The notes: a model not told the origin generated them from the letters alone. A stretch of DNA of 64,000 bases from Roseiarcus sp963779095 (GCA_963779095.1 CAVZWU010000001.1:1-64000), one strand, 5' to 3'. Positions 11,001-22,004 are shown, counted from the stretch's first letter. Numbers and translations: made by a program.

Positions 11001-13642
11001 CGACGACCCGGAATTGCAGAAATCGCGGGTATGAGGCTTGGCAAAATGACGGTCGCAAGCGCGAACGCCGTCCAGACGAGCGCTGATTCAAACGACAGCG
11101 TCCAGCCGATCGCCAAGGCCAAGACGCAAGCGGGCGCGCTAAGCGTTCGTCGCAAGTTGTCGATCATCTTCCAGCGACCGATCCGCGGCAGCTCGCCCTT
11201 GACGGTCGGCGCCCGGCCGCCTGTACCGGCGAAACCGAAAATCCAGGGCAGGAGTTGCCAGTCTCCGCGCGCCCACCGGTGATGACGCGTAGCGCTCACA
11301 TCGTACCGCGAAGGAAAATCGTCCACGACTTCGACATCAGAGGCGAAGCCCACGCGTGCGAAAGTCCCCTCGAACAGGTCATGGCTCAGCAATGTCGAGT
11401 CTGCAGCCCTGCCCGAGAGGACCTTCTCGAACGCATCGAGATCGTAGATGCCTTTTCCTGCGTAAGAGCCCTCGCTGAATAGGTCCTGGTAGACGTCAGA
11501 GACGGCCGCGGCATAGGGATCGATGCCGCTGGAGCTCGAAAAGGCACGCTGAAACAGTGAACCTTTGCCGCCAGTGGGAAGCGAGGGCGTCACTCGCGGC
11601 TGGAGAACCGCGTAGCCTTCCACGATCGCGCCGCGCTCCGCATCAAAACGCGGGCGGTTGAGCGGATGCGCCATCTTGCCGATCAGCCGCCGGACAGTGT
11701 CACGCGGCAGCCTTGTGTCCGAGTCCAGGGTGATGACATATCGAATGTCCGGCGGAGGCGACGGCGCCGCGTCGCCCATGTCCATGAAAGTGGTGTCGGT
11801 GGCCCCTCGTAGAAGTTGGTTCAATTCATGGAGCTTGCCGCGCTTGCGTTCCCAGCCGATCCAGCGCTGCTCACTATTGTTCCAAACTCGCCGACGGTGG
11901 AGCAGGAGGAACCGCGGGCCCGCGGGCGCGGGGCCGTAGCGTCGATTGAGGCGTTCAATGCCCGCGCGTGCGACCGCGACGAGGTCCGCATCGCCTTCCG
12001 CTCGATCGACGTCCGCGTCGATCCAATCCGATAGCAGAGCAAAGTGCAGATCGCCTTCTGGACTGGCAAGATGATGGATCTCGAGCCGCTCCACCTGCTC
12101 CTCGATGTCTTCGGGCGTGGTCAAGAGCGTCGGCACGGCGACGAGCGTGCGCAGCGATTCGGGCACTCCGCTGCGAAGGTCGAGGCCCGGCAACGGAGCT
12201 GGGCGAACGAAAAGCGTGACCCCTCGGTTAACAAGCGTCACACCCGCATCAATCGCGGAAATGGCGCCGAGAACCGCGAGCATTGCGAGCTGAATTGGGC
12301 CGAGGCCCAACCAGGCGAGCGCGGTCAGCGGAACCGCCAGAACGATCGCGGACGTGGCCACGATCGCCGCCGCGTAAGCATCGAATTTCTGTCCTGCCGT
12401 GACGCGCGCGGGCGAGCCCAGAACTCCACGAAAGCCAATCGAGGCCTCGAATTCGCGGCGTCCTCCCGCGAGCAAATGGTAACCAGGGTCACTATGCCGT
12501 AGTTTCTCCGGTGGCTCGCAAGACGGATGGGGCGCGTGCGCCGCCGCGACGGCTCGGCGCGCGATCTCGAGTTCGTCGTGGTCTGACCTGCGCGCCAGGT
12601 CTTCGACCGCGCTTCGGTAGAGATTGCGAGTCGCAAAATCCATTTCGTGAAATGCGCACCCTGAGGCCAGGACGTCATCGACGAGACAATAGCGTTCGAA
12701 CAGGACCTGCCAGTCGACCTCGACGATCACCCTCAGGCTCGTCACGATGTTGCGCACGGTCACGTTCGCCGCCCCTTGGCTGCGATGGACCTCGCGCACG
12801 GCCGAATCCGCGGTCAGGCCCTGTTTCGCTAGCCGCTCGTCGAGCCAAGCCAGCGCTGGCGTGAACCTCGGATCTTGATCGCGAAGCCGATGCACGAGTT
12901 GGACCGCGAAGGCCTCGGAAAGGGGCTGCGCGCCACGCCCGGCGAAAACGGCCGACGCGGGTTCCGGGGCCCGCCCGCTCACGCCAAGCAGGCGATCCGC
13001 AAGGCGATCCGCCTCATGGCGAGCGTCGCGACTGGGAGTAATTTGATGCGCAAGCCGCCTCAGATTCTCGATCAAGACGATCTGCAGCGTTATCGATACG
13101 GCCCAAAGTTCCCCGATGGTGAGGGGTTGAACCTGCTGATACGCCTTGACGTAGGAAACCAGGATTTCGGAATCAAAGCAGCTGTCGGTGTGAGCGACGA
13201 AGGCCCACGCCATGCCGAAGACGCGTGGATAACCCGCGAATGGGCCGGTGATGAGTTTTGGGAGCTGGCGATAATAGCCCGGAGGCAAATCGGTGCTGAC
13301 CTCACGGATCTGCCTTTCCACCAAATGATAGTTGTCGATCAGCCACTCCCCCGCCGGAGTGATCGCGCGCCCGTCTTCGATCGCCTTCACGATCGATCGA
13401 TAGGCCGACAGGAGCACGAGGCCATTGTCCGCAAGTCGGGCGGCCAGAGGCAGACCCCGGGTCGCATGGGAAGCGACGGTTTGCGCGATCGCAAGACTCT
13501 TCGCGTGCGCCTCAAGGCGTTCGACGCTAAACAATTCCTCACGGATCGGCCGCTCGTTATCCCACGGCGACGCCTTTCGCGAAAATCCAAGGAAGCCACG
13601 CGTCGGGATTGCGGGCTCGGCCGTTAACTCTAGGTTCGACAA
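5050..13642 (-). pseudogene. ndvB: cyclic beta-1,2-glucan synthase (NdvB/ChvB type), multiply frameshifted
   Basis: Giant inner-membrane enzyme making periplasmic cyclic beta-1,2-glucan from UDP-glucose (osmoadaptation, host interaction). The five collinear pieces total about 2860 residues, the normal length. The first 1600 residues are intact: N-terminal region, membrane helices near 410-470, a GT84 transferase with DSDTRLPRD and GDWQLLPW, more helices (830-1000), then the glucoamylase-like domain (ARGRYGYYEAVDFTP, VRAYMAHHQGM). The GH94 phosphorylase-like part follows in shifted frames and ends near GGWTWYTGSAGWLQRAG. Breaks lie at about 8820, 6882, 6756, 5870, 5766 and 5680; five read as one extra base, 5870 as one missing. 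The start is TTG at 13642, preceded immediately by an in-frame TAA, with GGGAGA upstream. No accessory modification gene is adjacent. Confidence 0.9.
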
Positions 13643-14158
13643 TTATTCGGTCTCCCGATGGGCTCGCGCTGCCGAAGAGGTCGAAAGCCGGAACTCGGCG
13701 GCTGGGCTCTGACGCGCTAACGGCCGGTCGGCACAATTCATCGCCCGCGGCGACATGGCCGTGCCATTTATCCGGCGTGCGGAGGGCACAATACGCGCCC
13801 GCTGAACGCCCACGGCAGCCTCGGAAACTACCTACGCCAAGAGTCCCCGTTCGGGCTTAGCAGCGGGGACGTTGCAGAAATCGGCTCCTGCGCGCAGTTG
13901 ATGATCGCGTCGAGGAGGACGTTGAAGCCGATGAACTCGCGCGCTTTAGCTGAGGGAAAGGCGGCGAAACAGGGGGGCTTTCACCAAGTCTATCAAAAAG
14001 CGAAAATGATCGATCGCAGCAAAGCGCGATCCGAGTGAAGGGGCCCGGATTGACCCCGGTGAAACGCCGATGACGTCCCGCGACGGGAAAGGTGGCGATC
14101 TGCCGGTCAGCCGCGGTAAAGGTAAGATGAAGACGCCTCGGCCCGCTTGGCCGCGCTG
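13643..14158. other. intergenic, no gene recognised
   Basis: Region between the ppk2 stop and the ndvB start, both leftward. A 101-codon frame at 13857-14162 is serine/arginine-rich with no family features and was not accepted. It should contain the terminator of ppk2 and the ndvB promoter. Confidence 0.4.
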
Positions 14159-15028
14159 TCACTTCGCGAGTTCCTTGCGGATCGATTGTAATTCGCGTTC
14201 ACGTTCGGCGCTCATTTTCGGATAGCTCATCTTCAGCCCTTTGAACGTGTCGAGCACGATTTGGGAGACGATCAGCCGCGCGTTTTCCTTGTCGTCGGCG
14301 GGAACGACAAACCAGGGCGCATCATCAGTGCTCGTCGCGCTGAGGCATTCCTCATAGGCTTCGGCGTAGTCGTCCCAGAATTTGCGCTCCTTCAAATCCG
14401 CGTCGCTGAATTTCCAGTTCTTATCGGGGTCGTCGATACGTTCGAGAAATCGTTTGCGCTGTTCTTCCTTCGACAGGTGGAGAAAGACTTTGACGACGCG
14501 AGTCCCGTTGACGGTGAGGTGCTTTTCAAAATCGTTGATTGATCGGTAGCGCTCGCGCCATACCTTCGCGTCATGATGCGGCGCATCCGGGATGGCCTCC
14601 TGGTGTAGAATGTCGTGATGCACACGGACGACCAGCACTTCCTCATAATAGGACCGGTTGAAAATCGCGATCCTGCCACGCTCCGGCAGGTCACGAGAGG
14701 TGCGCCAAAGAAAATCGTGCTCCAATTCGGCTTCCGTGGGCTGCTTGAAGCCGTAGACCCGGCAGCCCTGAGGGTTGACGCCTGACATCACATGACTGAT
14801 CGCGCCGTCCTTTCCCGCTGCATCCGTCGCCTGGAGGATCAGCAAGATTGCGTGGCGATCGGAGGCGTAATGAAGATGCTGCATCGCGCTGAGCTTGGCT
14901 ACGTGCTCTTCCAGCAGCGTCTCGTACTGTTCCTTGGATTTGTACACTGGGTCGACCTTGGTCGGCCATTTCGTGAGATGGACTTTATCGCCTTCCCGCA
15001 CGCGATAGTCCTTGCAGTCAATGTTCAT
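14159..15028 (-). CDS. ppk2: polyphosphate kinase 2 family (PPK2)
   Basis: 289-residue cytoplasmic phosphotransferase moving phosphate between polyphosphate and nucleotides. It has the family Walker A-like loop (LQATDAAGKDGAISHVMSG), then NPQGCRVYGFKQPTEAE, the Walker B/lid region (IAIFNRSYYEEVLVVRVH) and FLHLSKEEQRKRFLERIDDP, all in order, and the full length. The pattern resembles the single-domain enzymes of about 280-300 residues that regenerate ADP or ATP from AMP or ADP; the substrate cannot be fixed by eye. It sits 44 bases downstream of the H+-ATPase gene on the same strand, so polyphosphate-derived ATP and a proton pump are probably co-expressed. Intact. Confidence 0.9.
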   Translation of the reverse strand: MNIDCKDYRVREGDKVHLTKWPTKVDPVYKSKEQYETLLEEHVAKLSAMQHLHYASDRHAILLILQATDAAGKDGAISHVMSGVNPQGCRVYGFKQPTEAELEHDFLWRTSRDLPERGRIAIFNRSYYEEVLVVRVHHDILHQEAIPDAPHHDAKVWRERYRSINDFEKHLTVNGTRVVKVFLHLSKEEQRKRFLERIDDPDKNWKFSDADLKERKFWDDYAEAYEECLSATSTDDAPWFVVPADDKENARLIVSQIVLDTFKGLKMSYPKMSAERERELQSIRKELAK

Positions 15029-15072
15029 GTGCGTCCTTCCGGCGTCTGCTGCGGTTCATGTCGTCGATCGAG

Positions 15073-18000
15073 TCACTCGGCGGCCTGCGGAGTTGGATCA
15101 GGCGGCGTCTTCGCTTTGACACTCGGTTTGGGGGCAGCTTCGGTTTTGGCTTTAGGCGCGGCTCCGGTTTCAGGCGCCTTCGCGGCCGCGATGGGCGCCT
15201 CAGCCTGGGTGACAGCCGCGGCGATCATGCGCCCGGCATCCTCCGGGTCTTTGATGAGGCCGGCCACGAGAAGGTCGCCGAGCGACATGTCGAGCAAAGT
15301 CTCGACTCCGGTTTGGGCTTCAGGTTTAGGCTCGGTTTCGAGTGGGCTCGGCCTTTGCGCCCGGCTCGGGCTCGGGCGCCGCCTTGGCTTCAGGCCGGGG
15401 CGCAGTCTTGGCCTCAGGTTGGGGCTGACCCTTGGCTTTGAGCTTGTGTTCAGCCTCAGCGTCCGGCTTGGCGACGTCGGCCTTGGCGTCCGGCTTGGAG
15501 GGCGGTCCTGCATTGGCTTCGGCTTTGGGCGCGCTTTTGGCGTCGGGCTGAGGGCTGGGTTTGGCGTTGCCGGCTCCGGCCTCAGGCTTGGCCTCAGGTT
15601 GAGTTGCGGGCTTTGCCTCCGCTTCGGCTTCGGGCTGGGTCTCGCCTTTGGCTTCCGGCTTTATTTCTGTCTCGGACTTGGCCCCGGTTTTGACCTCAGG
15701 TTTGGGCGCGAGGGCGGCTTTGACGCCATCGAGCACTTTATAGGCGAGCAGTTTCACCGGATCCGTCACGAGGAACCAGGCGAAGGCATAGCCCCAAACG
15801 AACCCCGCATACTTCCAGCCAAGCGGCGTTACGAGCCAGACGCCATAAACCGAAATGAGCGTCGCCACGGCCTGGGTGCCGACTACTGCGGCCAACAGTA
15901 TCCAAGCCGGGCGTGTGGACCACCATGGGCCGCGCGTACGGGTCTGGAAGATCGTCAAATGCCCAGCAACGGAGAGCATGAGGTACATCATCGTTTGGAG
16001 TTGCGGATGGCCGAGATGAAAAACGCGGACGCCGAGGTAAAACAGCCCGAACGCGGCGATCGGGCCGACGAGACCCAGCACCGTTGCGATCCCAAGAACC
16101 AGGCGCATGTTCCATGCTTCGGGCTGGTTCCTGTAAGTGACATTGTCATAGGCGATCGACAGAATCGCGCCATCGTTGAGCAATGCCAACATGACGATCA
16201 TAATCGCCGTCAGCGGATGAAAGTTGAAGATGATGATCGCCAGCGTCATGAACAGGAGGACGCGCAGCGTCTCGGCAATGCGGTACATCGCATAGCTGTT
16301 CATGCGCTGGAAGATCTTCCTGCTCTCCTTGAGCGCATCGATAATTACCGACAATCCCGGCGCCACCAGCACGATTGCCGCTGCCGCGCGCGCCGCGTCC
16401 GTCGCTCCGGAAACAGCGAAGCCGCAGTCGGCTTTCTTCAGCGCGGGGGCGTCATTCACCCCGTCGCCGGTCATGCCGACGATGTGGCCGTGCTTCTGCA
16501 GCACGTCGACGATATGGAACTTGTGCTCGGGGAACACTTGAGCGAAGCCGTCAGCGTCTTCGATGGACTTGGTCATCGCCGCAGATTCCTCGGTCTTGGA
16601 GTTGCCGAGAGTGTTCGCGTCGAGGATGTTGGAGCCCATGCCGAGCGTTTTGGCCATCTCGCGGGCGATCGCCAGCGCGTCGCCTGTCACCATCTTGATC
16701 TTCACGCCCATCTCGGCCGCGGTCGCGATCGTCGATTTGGCGTCTACGCGAGGCGGATCGAACAGCGGCAGGACCCCAAGAAGCCGCCATTTGCCGTCGC
16801 CTTCCGCGCGCGCGACGCCGAGCGCACGAAAGCCGCGCTCGGCGAAGTCGTCGACCGCCTTGTCGACGGCGGATTTCACCGCGGCCGCGTTCGCCGACAG
16901 CGCCAGGATGACCTGCGGCGCGCCTTTGGTCACTTTGAACGTTTTTCCGTCAGTGCCCTTGACCGTGGCCTCGGTCCGCTTGTGCACGGGATCGAACGGC
17001 GTGAAATGTGTGACCTGATAGGGTTTCAGCGCTTGTTTGTCCTTCAGTCCGCCAAGGACCGCGAGATCGATCGTGTCGTCGTTCGCCGCTTGCGAAGCCA
17101 ATGCGCCGGCGAGGATGAGCTCATCGGCGGTGATCGCATCCAGACAGAACGGATCGCCGAGCGTCAGCTTGTTTTGGGTGAGGGTTCCGGTCTTGTCGGC
17201 GCACAGCACGTCCACCCCGGCCAGTTCCTCGATGGCGACCAGCTTGCTCACGATCGCCTGTTTCTTGGCGAGCAGGCGCGCGCCGACCGCCATTGTCACT
17301 GACAGCACGGTCGGCATCGCCACCGGGATCGCCGCCACCGTCAGCACAAGGGCGAACTGCAACGTCGTGACGATCGGATTGCCGCGATAGATGCCAAGTC
17401 CGATGATCACCGCCACCATGGCCACCGCCAGCATGATCAGGTAGTTGCCGATCTTCAGCACGGCTTTCTGGAAATGGCTGACGGTAACCGCCGTCTCCAC
17501 CAGTTCCGCCGTCTTGCCGAAGTAGGTTTTGTCGCCCGTCGCGTAGACCAGCGCGCCGATTTCGCCGCGACGAACGATCGAACCGGAGAAGACGGCGTCG
17601 CCGGATTTGCGCGTGGCGGGCAAAGATTCCCCGGTCAGCGCCGACTGGTCCACGGATATCTCGTCGCCGTCCAGCAAGCGCGCATCGGCCGGCACGATGT
17701 CGCCCAGGCGCAAGCGGATGGCGTCGCCCGGCACCAGTTCACGCGCCGCCGGGTCAACCCACTTCCCGTCGCGTTTCACCCTTGCCTTGATTGCGAGCGT
17801 CGCCTTCAGGGCGGCGATGGCGTTGCCCGCCTGATGTTCTTCCCAGAATCCGACCACGGCGTTGGCCAGAAGCAGAACGAGGATGATGCCAAAGTCCGGC
17901 CAGTGCCGGGCCGCCGCCGACAGGATCACCGCCGCTTCAATCATCCAGGGGATCGGACCCCAGAAATAGGAGAGGAACTTCAGACAGCTCATTGGTCTTC

Positions 18001-18191
18001 TTCTCCGCGATCTCGTTCGGCCCATACTGAGCGAGCCGCTTCTCCGCCTCAGCCTGAGTCAGGCCATCCGGCGACGAATCCAGTTTTTTCTCGACCTCAG
18101 CAAGAGGCAGGGTTTGCAAATTGTCTCTGGCGTCAGGCCTTGATCCAGCTTTGGATTCGGGAGCGTTGGGGTGATCTGCATGAGCTTTCAT
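15073..18191 (-). pseudogene. plasma-membrane-type H+-translocating P-type ATPase (P3A), frameshifted
   Basis: Proton pump of the fungal/plant PMA type. Visible are the N-terminal cation-ATPase domain (LTQAEAEKRLAQYGPNEI), the A domain (DQSALTGESLP), the phosphorylation site DKTGTLTQNKL, the nucleotide domain (KGAPQVILA), the hinge MTGDGVNDAPALKKAD and about ten membrane helices. A Lys/Pro/Glu/Ala-rich C-tail follows. Two extra bases break the frame: one near 17984 between TNEL and LKFLSYFWGPIPW, one near 15343 in the tail, after which the sequence continues TLLDMSLGDLLVAGLIKDPEDAG and ends PDPTPQAAE. The ATG at 18191 has GAAGGA nine bases upstream. Corrected length is about 1040 residues, some 200 more than usual because of the tail. 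It lies upstream of ppk2. Confidence 0.88.
15350..15715 (-). repeat. low-complexity (KPEA)n-type coding tail of the H+-ATPase
   Basis: The codons here encode an irregular repeat of Lys-Pro-Glu-Ala, Pro-Asp-Ala-Lys and similar four- to six-residue units over about 120 residues after the last membrane helix. The DNA is correspondingly repetitive (cttggcctcagg, cttggcttc). It is polyampholytic and predicted disordered. Confidence 0.8.
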
Positions 18192-18606
18192 GAACGAAGT
18201 TCCTTCGACCCTGGCCACGCGTCGATTCAGGCGCGCCGCGCGGGACGCTTGTCCTCATGTGCATGGCGCTTGGCCGCGCGCGGCCAAATCGAGCTATCAT
18301 CAGGCGGACACTGCTTTGTTCCTTCGCGTCGCGACCTTCGTGACGCCCCTATGCCGGGGAAAATCGACGCCGCTTCGCTTGATGGCGACGCTACCGGGCC
18401 AAAGTAACGGTGGGCTAGCGGCTCAGCGAAAACAGCTTCGGAATCTACCCGACCTAATCCCACATGAGAGCGCTGCTTTCGACGTTGGGTCAATTCGCCG
18501 CGTTGGGTCACGCGCTCGACAAACGGAGAGCAGCGCGTCGGACATGCAAGGCGGCCCGCGCTTTTGATCAAAATATCTTCCAAGCCAACGCGGCCACGAC
18601 GTTCGC
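18192..18606. other. intergenic, no gene recognised
   Basis: Upstream region of the H+-ATPase and downstream side of the stress protein gene. No coding frame with credible composition. Confidence 0.4.
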
Positions 18607-19164
18607 CTAACTCGCATGAACGAGCGGTTTCGAGGCTTTCGCCGCGTCCGAGCCTTCGTGCACATCCAGGCGAGACGGGTTGGTCGTGGCGAGTATTGTC
18701 TTGGCGCGCGCCGTTTCATCGGCTGAGCCGCGCGCCATCACCAGAAAGTCATCGGCCTTAATGGCGGTCTCGTAAGCGAGCACGCTGTCCTTGGGAATAC
18801 CGAGACTATAGAGCGCTGCGCCAAGCGCGCTCAAGCCGCCAACCACGATCGCGTTCTCGATGCCCGCGAGCACCACGGTAGCCAGATAGCCCAGCACAAC
18901 GACGTGGCCAACTAGAGGGATGGTCATGAACAAGCCGCCAAAAAGGAGGCCCCAAAAACCGCCCCAGAATGCGCCGCGCGTTCCCCAAAACTTCACTCTG
19001 TCGCCTGTGGTGTAAAAGCCGACGACCTTTTCGTCCGTATGGTATCCCTTCCCGACAACGCTGAGATTCTTCGTCTCGAAGCCCGACGCGATCAGTTTTT
19101 TCACCGCCGCTTCGGCTGAATTGTGGTCTCCATAGACGGCGACGACTGAGCCAACCATTTCCAT
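18607..19164 (-). CDS. general stress protein 17M-like membrane protein
   Basis: 185 residues. The N-terminal alpha/beta domain (GSVVAVYGDHNSAEAAVKKL, then a GFETKNLSVVGKGYH segment) resembles the general-stress-protein-17M/YflT fold. It is followed by a glycine-rich hydrophobic stretch (GAFWGGFWGLLFGGLFM) and a second long hydrophobic helix (VVVLGYLATVVLAGIENAIVVGG). The C-terminal part (IKADDFLVMARGSADETARAKTIL) repeats the small alpha/beta motif. Such proteins are common in stress clusters but have no known biochemical activity. Intact, with GGAGGA just upstream of the ATG. Confidence 0.75.
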   Translation of the reverse strand: MEMVGSVVAVYGDHNSAEAAVKKLIASGFETKNLSVVGKGYHTDEKVVGFYTTGDRVKFWGTRGAFWGGFWGLLFGGLFMTIPLVGHVVVLGYLATVVLAGIENAIVVGGLSALGAALYSLGIPKDSVLAYETAIKADDFLVMARGSADETARAKTILATTNPSRLDVHEGSDAAKASKPLVHAS

Positions 19165-19484
19165 TTGATCCTCCTAAGGCGACCGGCACCGGACTGCGCA
19201 GACGCTTCTGCGCAGCGAGCTGAAGGTCGCAGATGAGTTAGGAAAACCCGAGGACGTTCGACTATCCGGGTTATCCGACGCTCAGCGAAACTTGCCAGTT
19301 TCGACCCCGCGGCGACAGACTCGGAATCTACTCAGAAGCGCTGAGCGAGACACCGTTGCTTGCAGGGTCGGCGTTCTTGCCTCCGCCCGGGCAGGTCACG
19401 ACTTGGAATGCGCGCGACTTGGAGGGGGGCGAAGGTTAAACGCGTGCGCTGTCGAAAACGCGCCCCACGATTACGCCTCCGGCG
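19165..19484. other. intergenic, no gene recognised
   Basis: No gene seen. Presumably holds the promoter of the stress protein and the end of the PRC-barrel gene. Confidence 0.4.
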
Positions 19485-20259
19485 TTATACACGCGATCCG
19501 GACCACCCATAGTGCTTGTGGAGCCGCTTTGCATATTCATCGTTGAATGCAACGAGCGGGTCCCAGGGCGGGCTCGCCTTCACGAGTTCGCGAGACACGT
19601 TGAGCTCCACATGGCCGTCGAGCCAATCGATCGCTTTCGCGGCGAGCGGCGAAATCAGCACGCGCTTGCCAAACCACAAATCGCGGGTATCGACGGTGAA
19701 ATAGTGGATGCTCCAGTCCGCATCGTCGATCATGAGATTCTCAATATGTCCGATCTCCCCGTCGACGGCCTGAACACGGTATCCTGTCACTTCGACGACG
19801 CTGCGCAGATGCGGATCGGCTCCCCGCAACGGCCGTCGCCGGCAGTTTCGGCCTCGTTGGTTGGACCCAGGCCCAATAGAGCGGCGCCATTAACGGCGAA
19901 GCCATAGCGCCTGGGATCGCCGAGAGATTGACGCCGCCCCAGAGTGGGTCCCAGCCGTAATAACTGTACAGCTGATTCTCCATTTGCTGTGAGACTGGTT
20001 GATCTTTAAGCAATTTGGGACTGTCTTCGACTTGGGCCTTCGTCAGCGCAACAACGAATTGCTGCTGCTCGAGGTCCTCTCGCGAAATGGCCGATGGATG
20101 GATAAGCACCTTGCGCCCTGTCAGCCACGTCCCGCAATCGGTGACGAGCCAGCGCACTTTCCACGACGCGTCGTCGAACAGATAATCGACGACAGTTCCG
20201 ATCCTGCCATCGTTCGCCTCGCTCGCGAAGCCGTCCAGAGGCGAAATGACCTGCAACAT
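19485..20259 (-). pseudogene. PRC-barrel domain protein, two domains, frameshifted
   Basis: The N-terminal part (MLQVISPLDGF..EANDGRIGTVVDYLFDDASWKVRWLV) and the C-terminal part (VVEVTGYRVQAVDGEIGHIENLMIDD) are two PRC-barrel domains in tandem, as in proteins of about 260 residues found in Hyphomicrobiales stress clusters. The frames differ by one base. Removing one C from the run at 19822-19825 (minus-strand GGGG) joins PATAVAG to ADPHLRSVV. The ATG at 20259 is preferred over a TTG at 20277 because the homology begins there and AAGG lies upstream. Function unknown; PRC barrels in other contexts bind RNA or ribosomal proteins. Confidence 0.8.
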
Positions 20260-21410
20260 GGGTGGCGCCTTTTGCAAACGGGTCGGAAGGACCTCTATCG
20301 TCTCAGTTCGAGAATACAGCTCTCGCTTCTTTGACAGGGCCGCGCCTCGCGGCCTCTACCGCGTAGATCGAGGTCCGACGAGCGGATCAATTCTCTTGCG
20401 CGCTTACGAAACCCAGAACCGTCTCGGCGAAATCGGACAGCAGGCGCATCAGCGCGCGGCGGATCGCGGTGAATGCAGCCTCTTGGTGAATGGAACCTCG
20501 CTCCTGCGTTGCGCTAAGCATAGCGCGAATTTGGAGGTTGCGAACCCTCGTGCGGTCACGAAACCGGCTCGCGCGGTAGGGTCGGAAAGTACCTAGACGT
20601 GAGTGCGATGCGCAGGCGCGCCGCGGCGCTGCACTGACCCCTCCCGATGCCGACAGCCGCGCGGCGTTCGTCGAAGCCGGGAGGCGTCGCGCTCTGGTTT
20701 GAGTGATTTCCGACGCTTGTCTCTCCGATGCCCCCGCCGTCCAATGCCTGTCGCCTCAAGACAAGCGCGGAGTTCGGATTGGCGCGAAAGTGAAGGCTAG
20801 GGCGATCGGCCACAATCGGGTAGTCCCGTGCACAGAAGACAGGCGGTCCACTTGCGATTGGCTCTTTCAGCCGCCGCCCGCTGCGCCGTTCTTGCCGCCT
20901 CAACCTTTAGCGGCGGTTATCGAGGCAGATCGCCTGAAATCGCGATGGCTTGGGAGCCAGAGCCGATTCTCGTGCGGTCGATTCCGACGATTAGAAGGCT
21001 GTATGTCGAGAAAGCTGGAGCCACCCCATGACCGCCGCCCTTCGGCCCCATGACGAAGCGCTGCTGCGCCGGGCTTTCAACGTCGCGAAACGCGCGCGCC
21101 GGCTAAGAAACGAAGCCCCCTGTCCTTGCCTTCCACGCTGGCCTTCGCGGAAGCGCTCGAGGCATCGGCACGCCTCCAGCTAACTCCTGTAACGCGCCAA
21201 TAGCCGATCTCCGTTCAAACCCGAGAGCCGCTTGATTGCGCTGGGGAGAAGAAGAGCAGGCGGGTGAGTCGCTTGGCCGTCGCGGTGTCCATTCACGATG
21301 TCAGGGGTCCCGTCGAGTGAGTAGTTTCCGAGGCTGCCTGCCCTCGAACTTTTCGCCTAACGTCAGAATGCGAGCAGGCGGACCCAAGCCCGTCACGAGT
21401 TCTTCGCAAT
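20260..21410. other. 1.15-kb stretch without a supportable gene
   Basis: Several frames of 65-120 codons occur but all are arginine/serine/proline-rich and mutually overlapping, as expected for noncoding high-GC DNA. A short frame from the ATG at 21028 (MTAALRPHDEALLRRAF) could be the start of a decayed gene but cannot be assigned. Confidence 0.35.
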
Positions 21411-21560
21411 ATGCAAGAGAGAGCAAAGAGGCCGTCGGCAAGGCTATCGGAGACGCCAAGTTGCCGAACGACGGCAAGACCGACAAGGCCGTCGGCAAGA
21501 TTTCAGAACGCCGTCGGCGGCCTGAACGACGCGGTGCGCGACGCGGTGAAGAAACCGTAA
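21411..21560 (+). pseudogene. CsbD family stress protein, frameshifted
   Basis: The frame reads ESKEAVGKAIGDAKLPNDGK, then TDKAVGKI. After removing one T from TTT at 21501-21503 it continues QNAVGGLNDAVRDAVKKP and stops at 21558-21560. This is a clear CsbD-like sequence of roughly 50-60 residues. The candidate ATG at 21411 is out of frame with the body, so a second indel near 21418 or another start is needed. Followed 43 bases later by the DUF3309 peptide. Confidence 0.65.
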
Positions 21561-21603
21561 CGGCGCCGCTTCAGACGACCCCCACCTGCCCAGGGCCCGA
21601 AAT

Positions 21604-21756
21604 ATGAGCACAATTCTCCTTGTCGTAATCCTGATCCTCATCTTCGGTGGTGGCGGAGGATACTATGCTCACGGCCGGTACGGGGGCGCCGGTCTCGGTG
21701 GCGTCCTCGGCATCGTTCTGATTGTGCTTGTCGTATTGTGGCTTGTGGGCCGGTAG
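21604..21756 (+). CDS. DUF3309-like 50-residue hydrophobic protein
   Basis: MSTILLVVILILIFGGGGGY opens a 50-residue protein with two hydrophobic helices separated by a Gly/Tyr/His/Arg turn (YYAHGRYGGAGLGG) and ending VLWLVGR. Length, Gly-rich hairpin and second helix match the DUF3309 family of tiny membrane proteins common in Alphaproteobacteria. The ATG at 21604 follows CAGGGCCC. Placed directly after a CsbD-type gene, as often seen in stress clusters. Function unknown. Confidence 0.8.
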   Translation: MSTILLVVILILIFGGGGGYYAHGRYGGAGLGGVLGIVLIVLVVLWLVGR

Positions 21757-22004
21757 GCAAATAGCGCTTCCCGAGTTCGTGCTCCCCGGCCCCGCGTTTC
21801 TCGCAGCGCTCGGGAGTAGCGGCGCGGCGCGCGACTTCCGTTTGAGGGCCGAGAGCGAGTGAAATCAATTGGGACGCCCGTTGAACTGGATAGTTCCTGG
21901 CGTCGTCGTGATCGTCGTGGTCGCGTTTGGTTCATGGGCCGATTGCGAAACTCGGATTGCGGCATCCGGGTCGAGCGTGTGGGGCATTGATCCGGAGCTT
22001 CGCC

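Noticed and set aside
15350..15715. Repetitive block considered as a CRISPR-like or satellite array
   Set aside because: No constant repeat/spacer geometry; the periodicity is that of KPEA-type codons inside the ATPase frame.
14792..17302. 836-codon open frame on the plus strand across ppk2 and the H+-ATPase
   Set aside because: It is the exact antisense of two strongly conserved genes; its Leu/Gly/Phe/Arg-rich repeats mirror the KPEA tail and no domain is visible.
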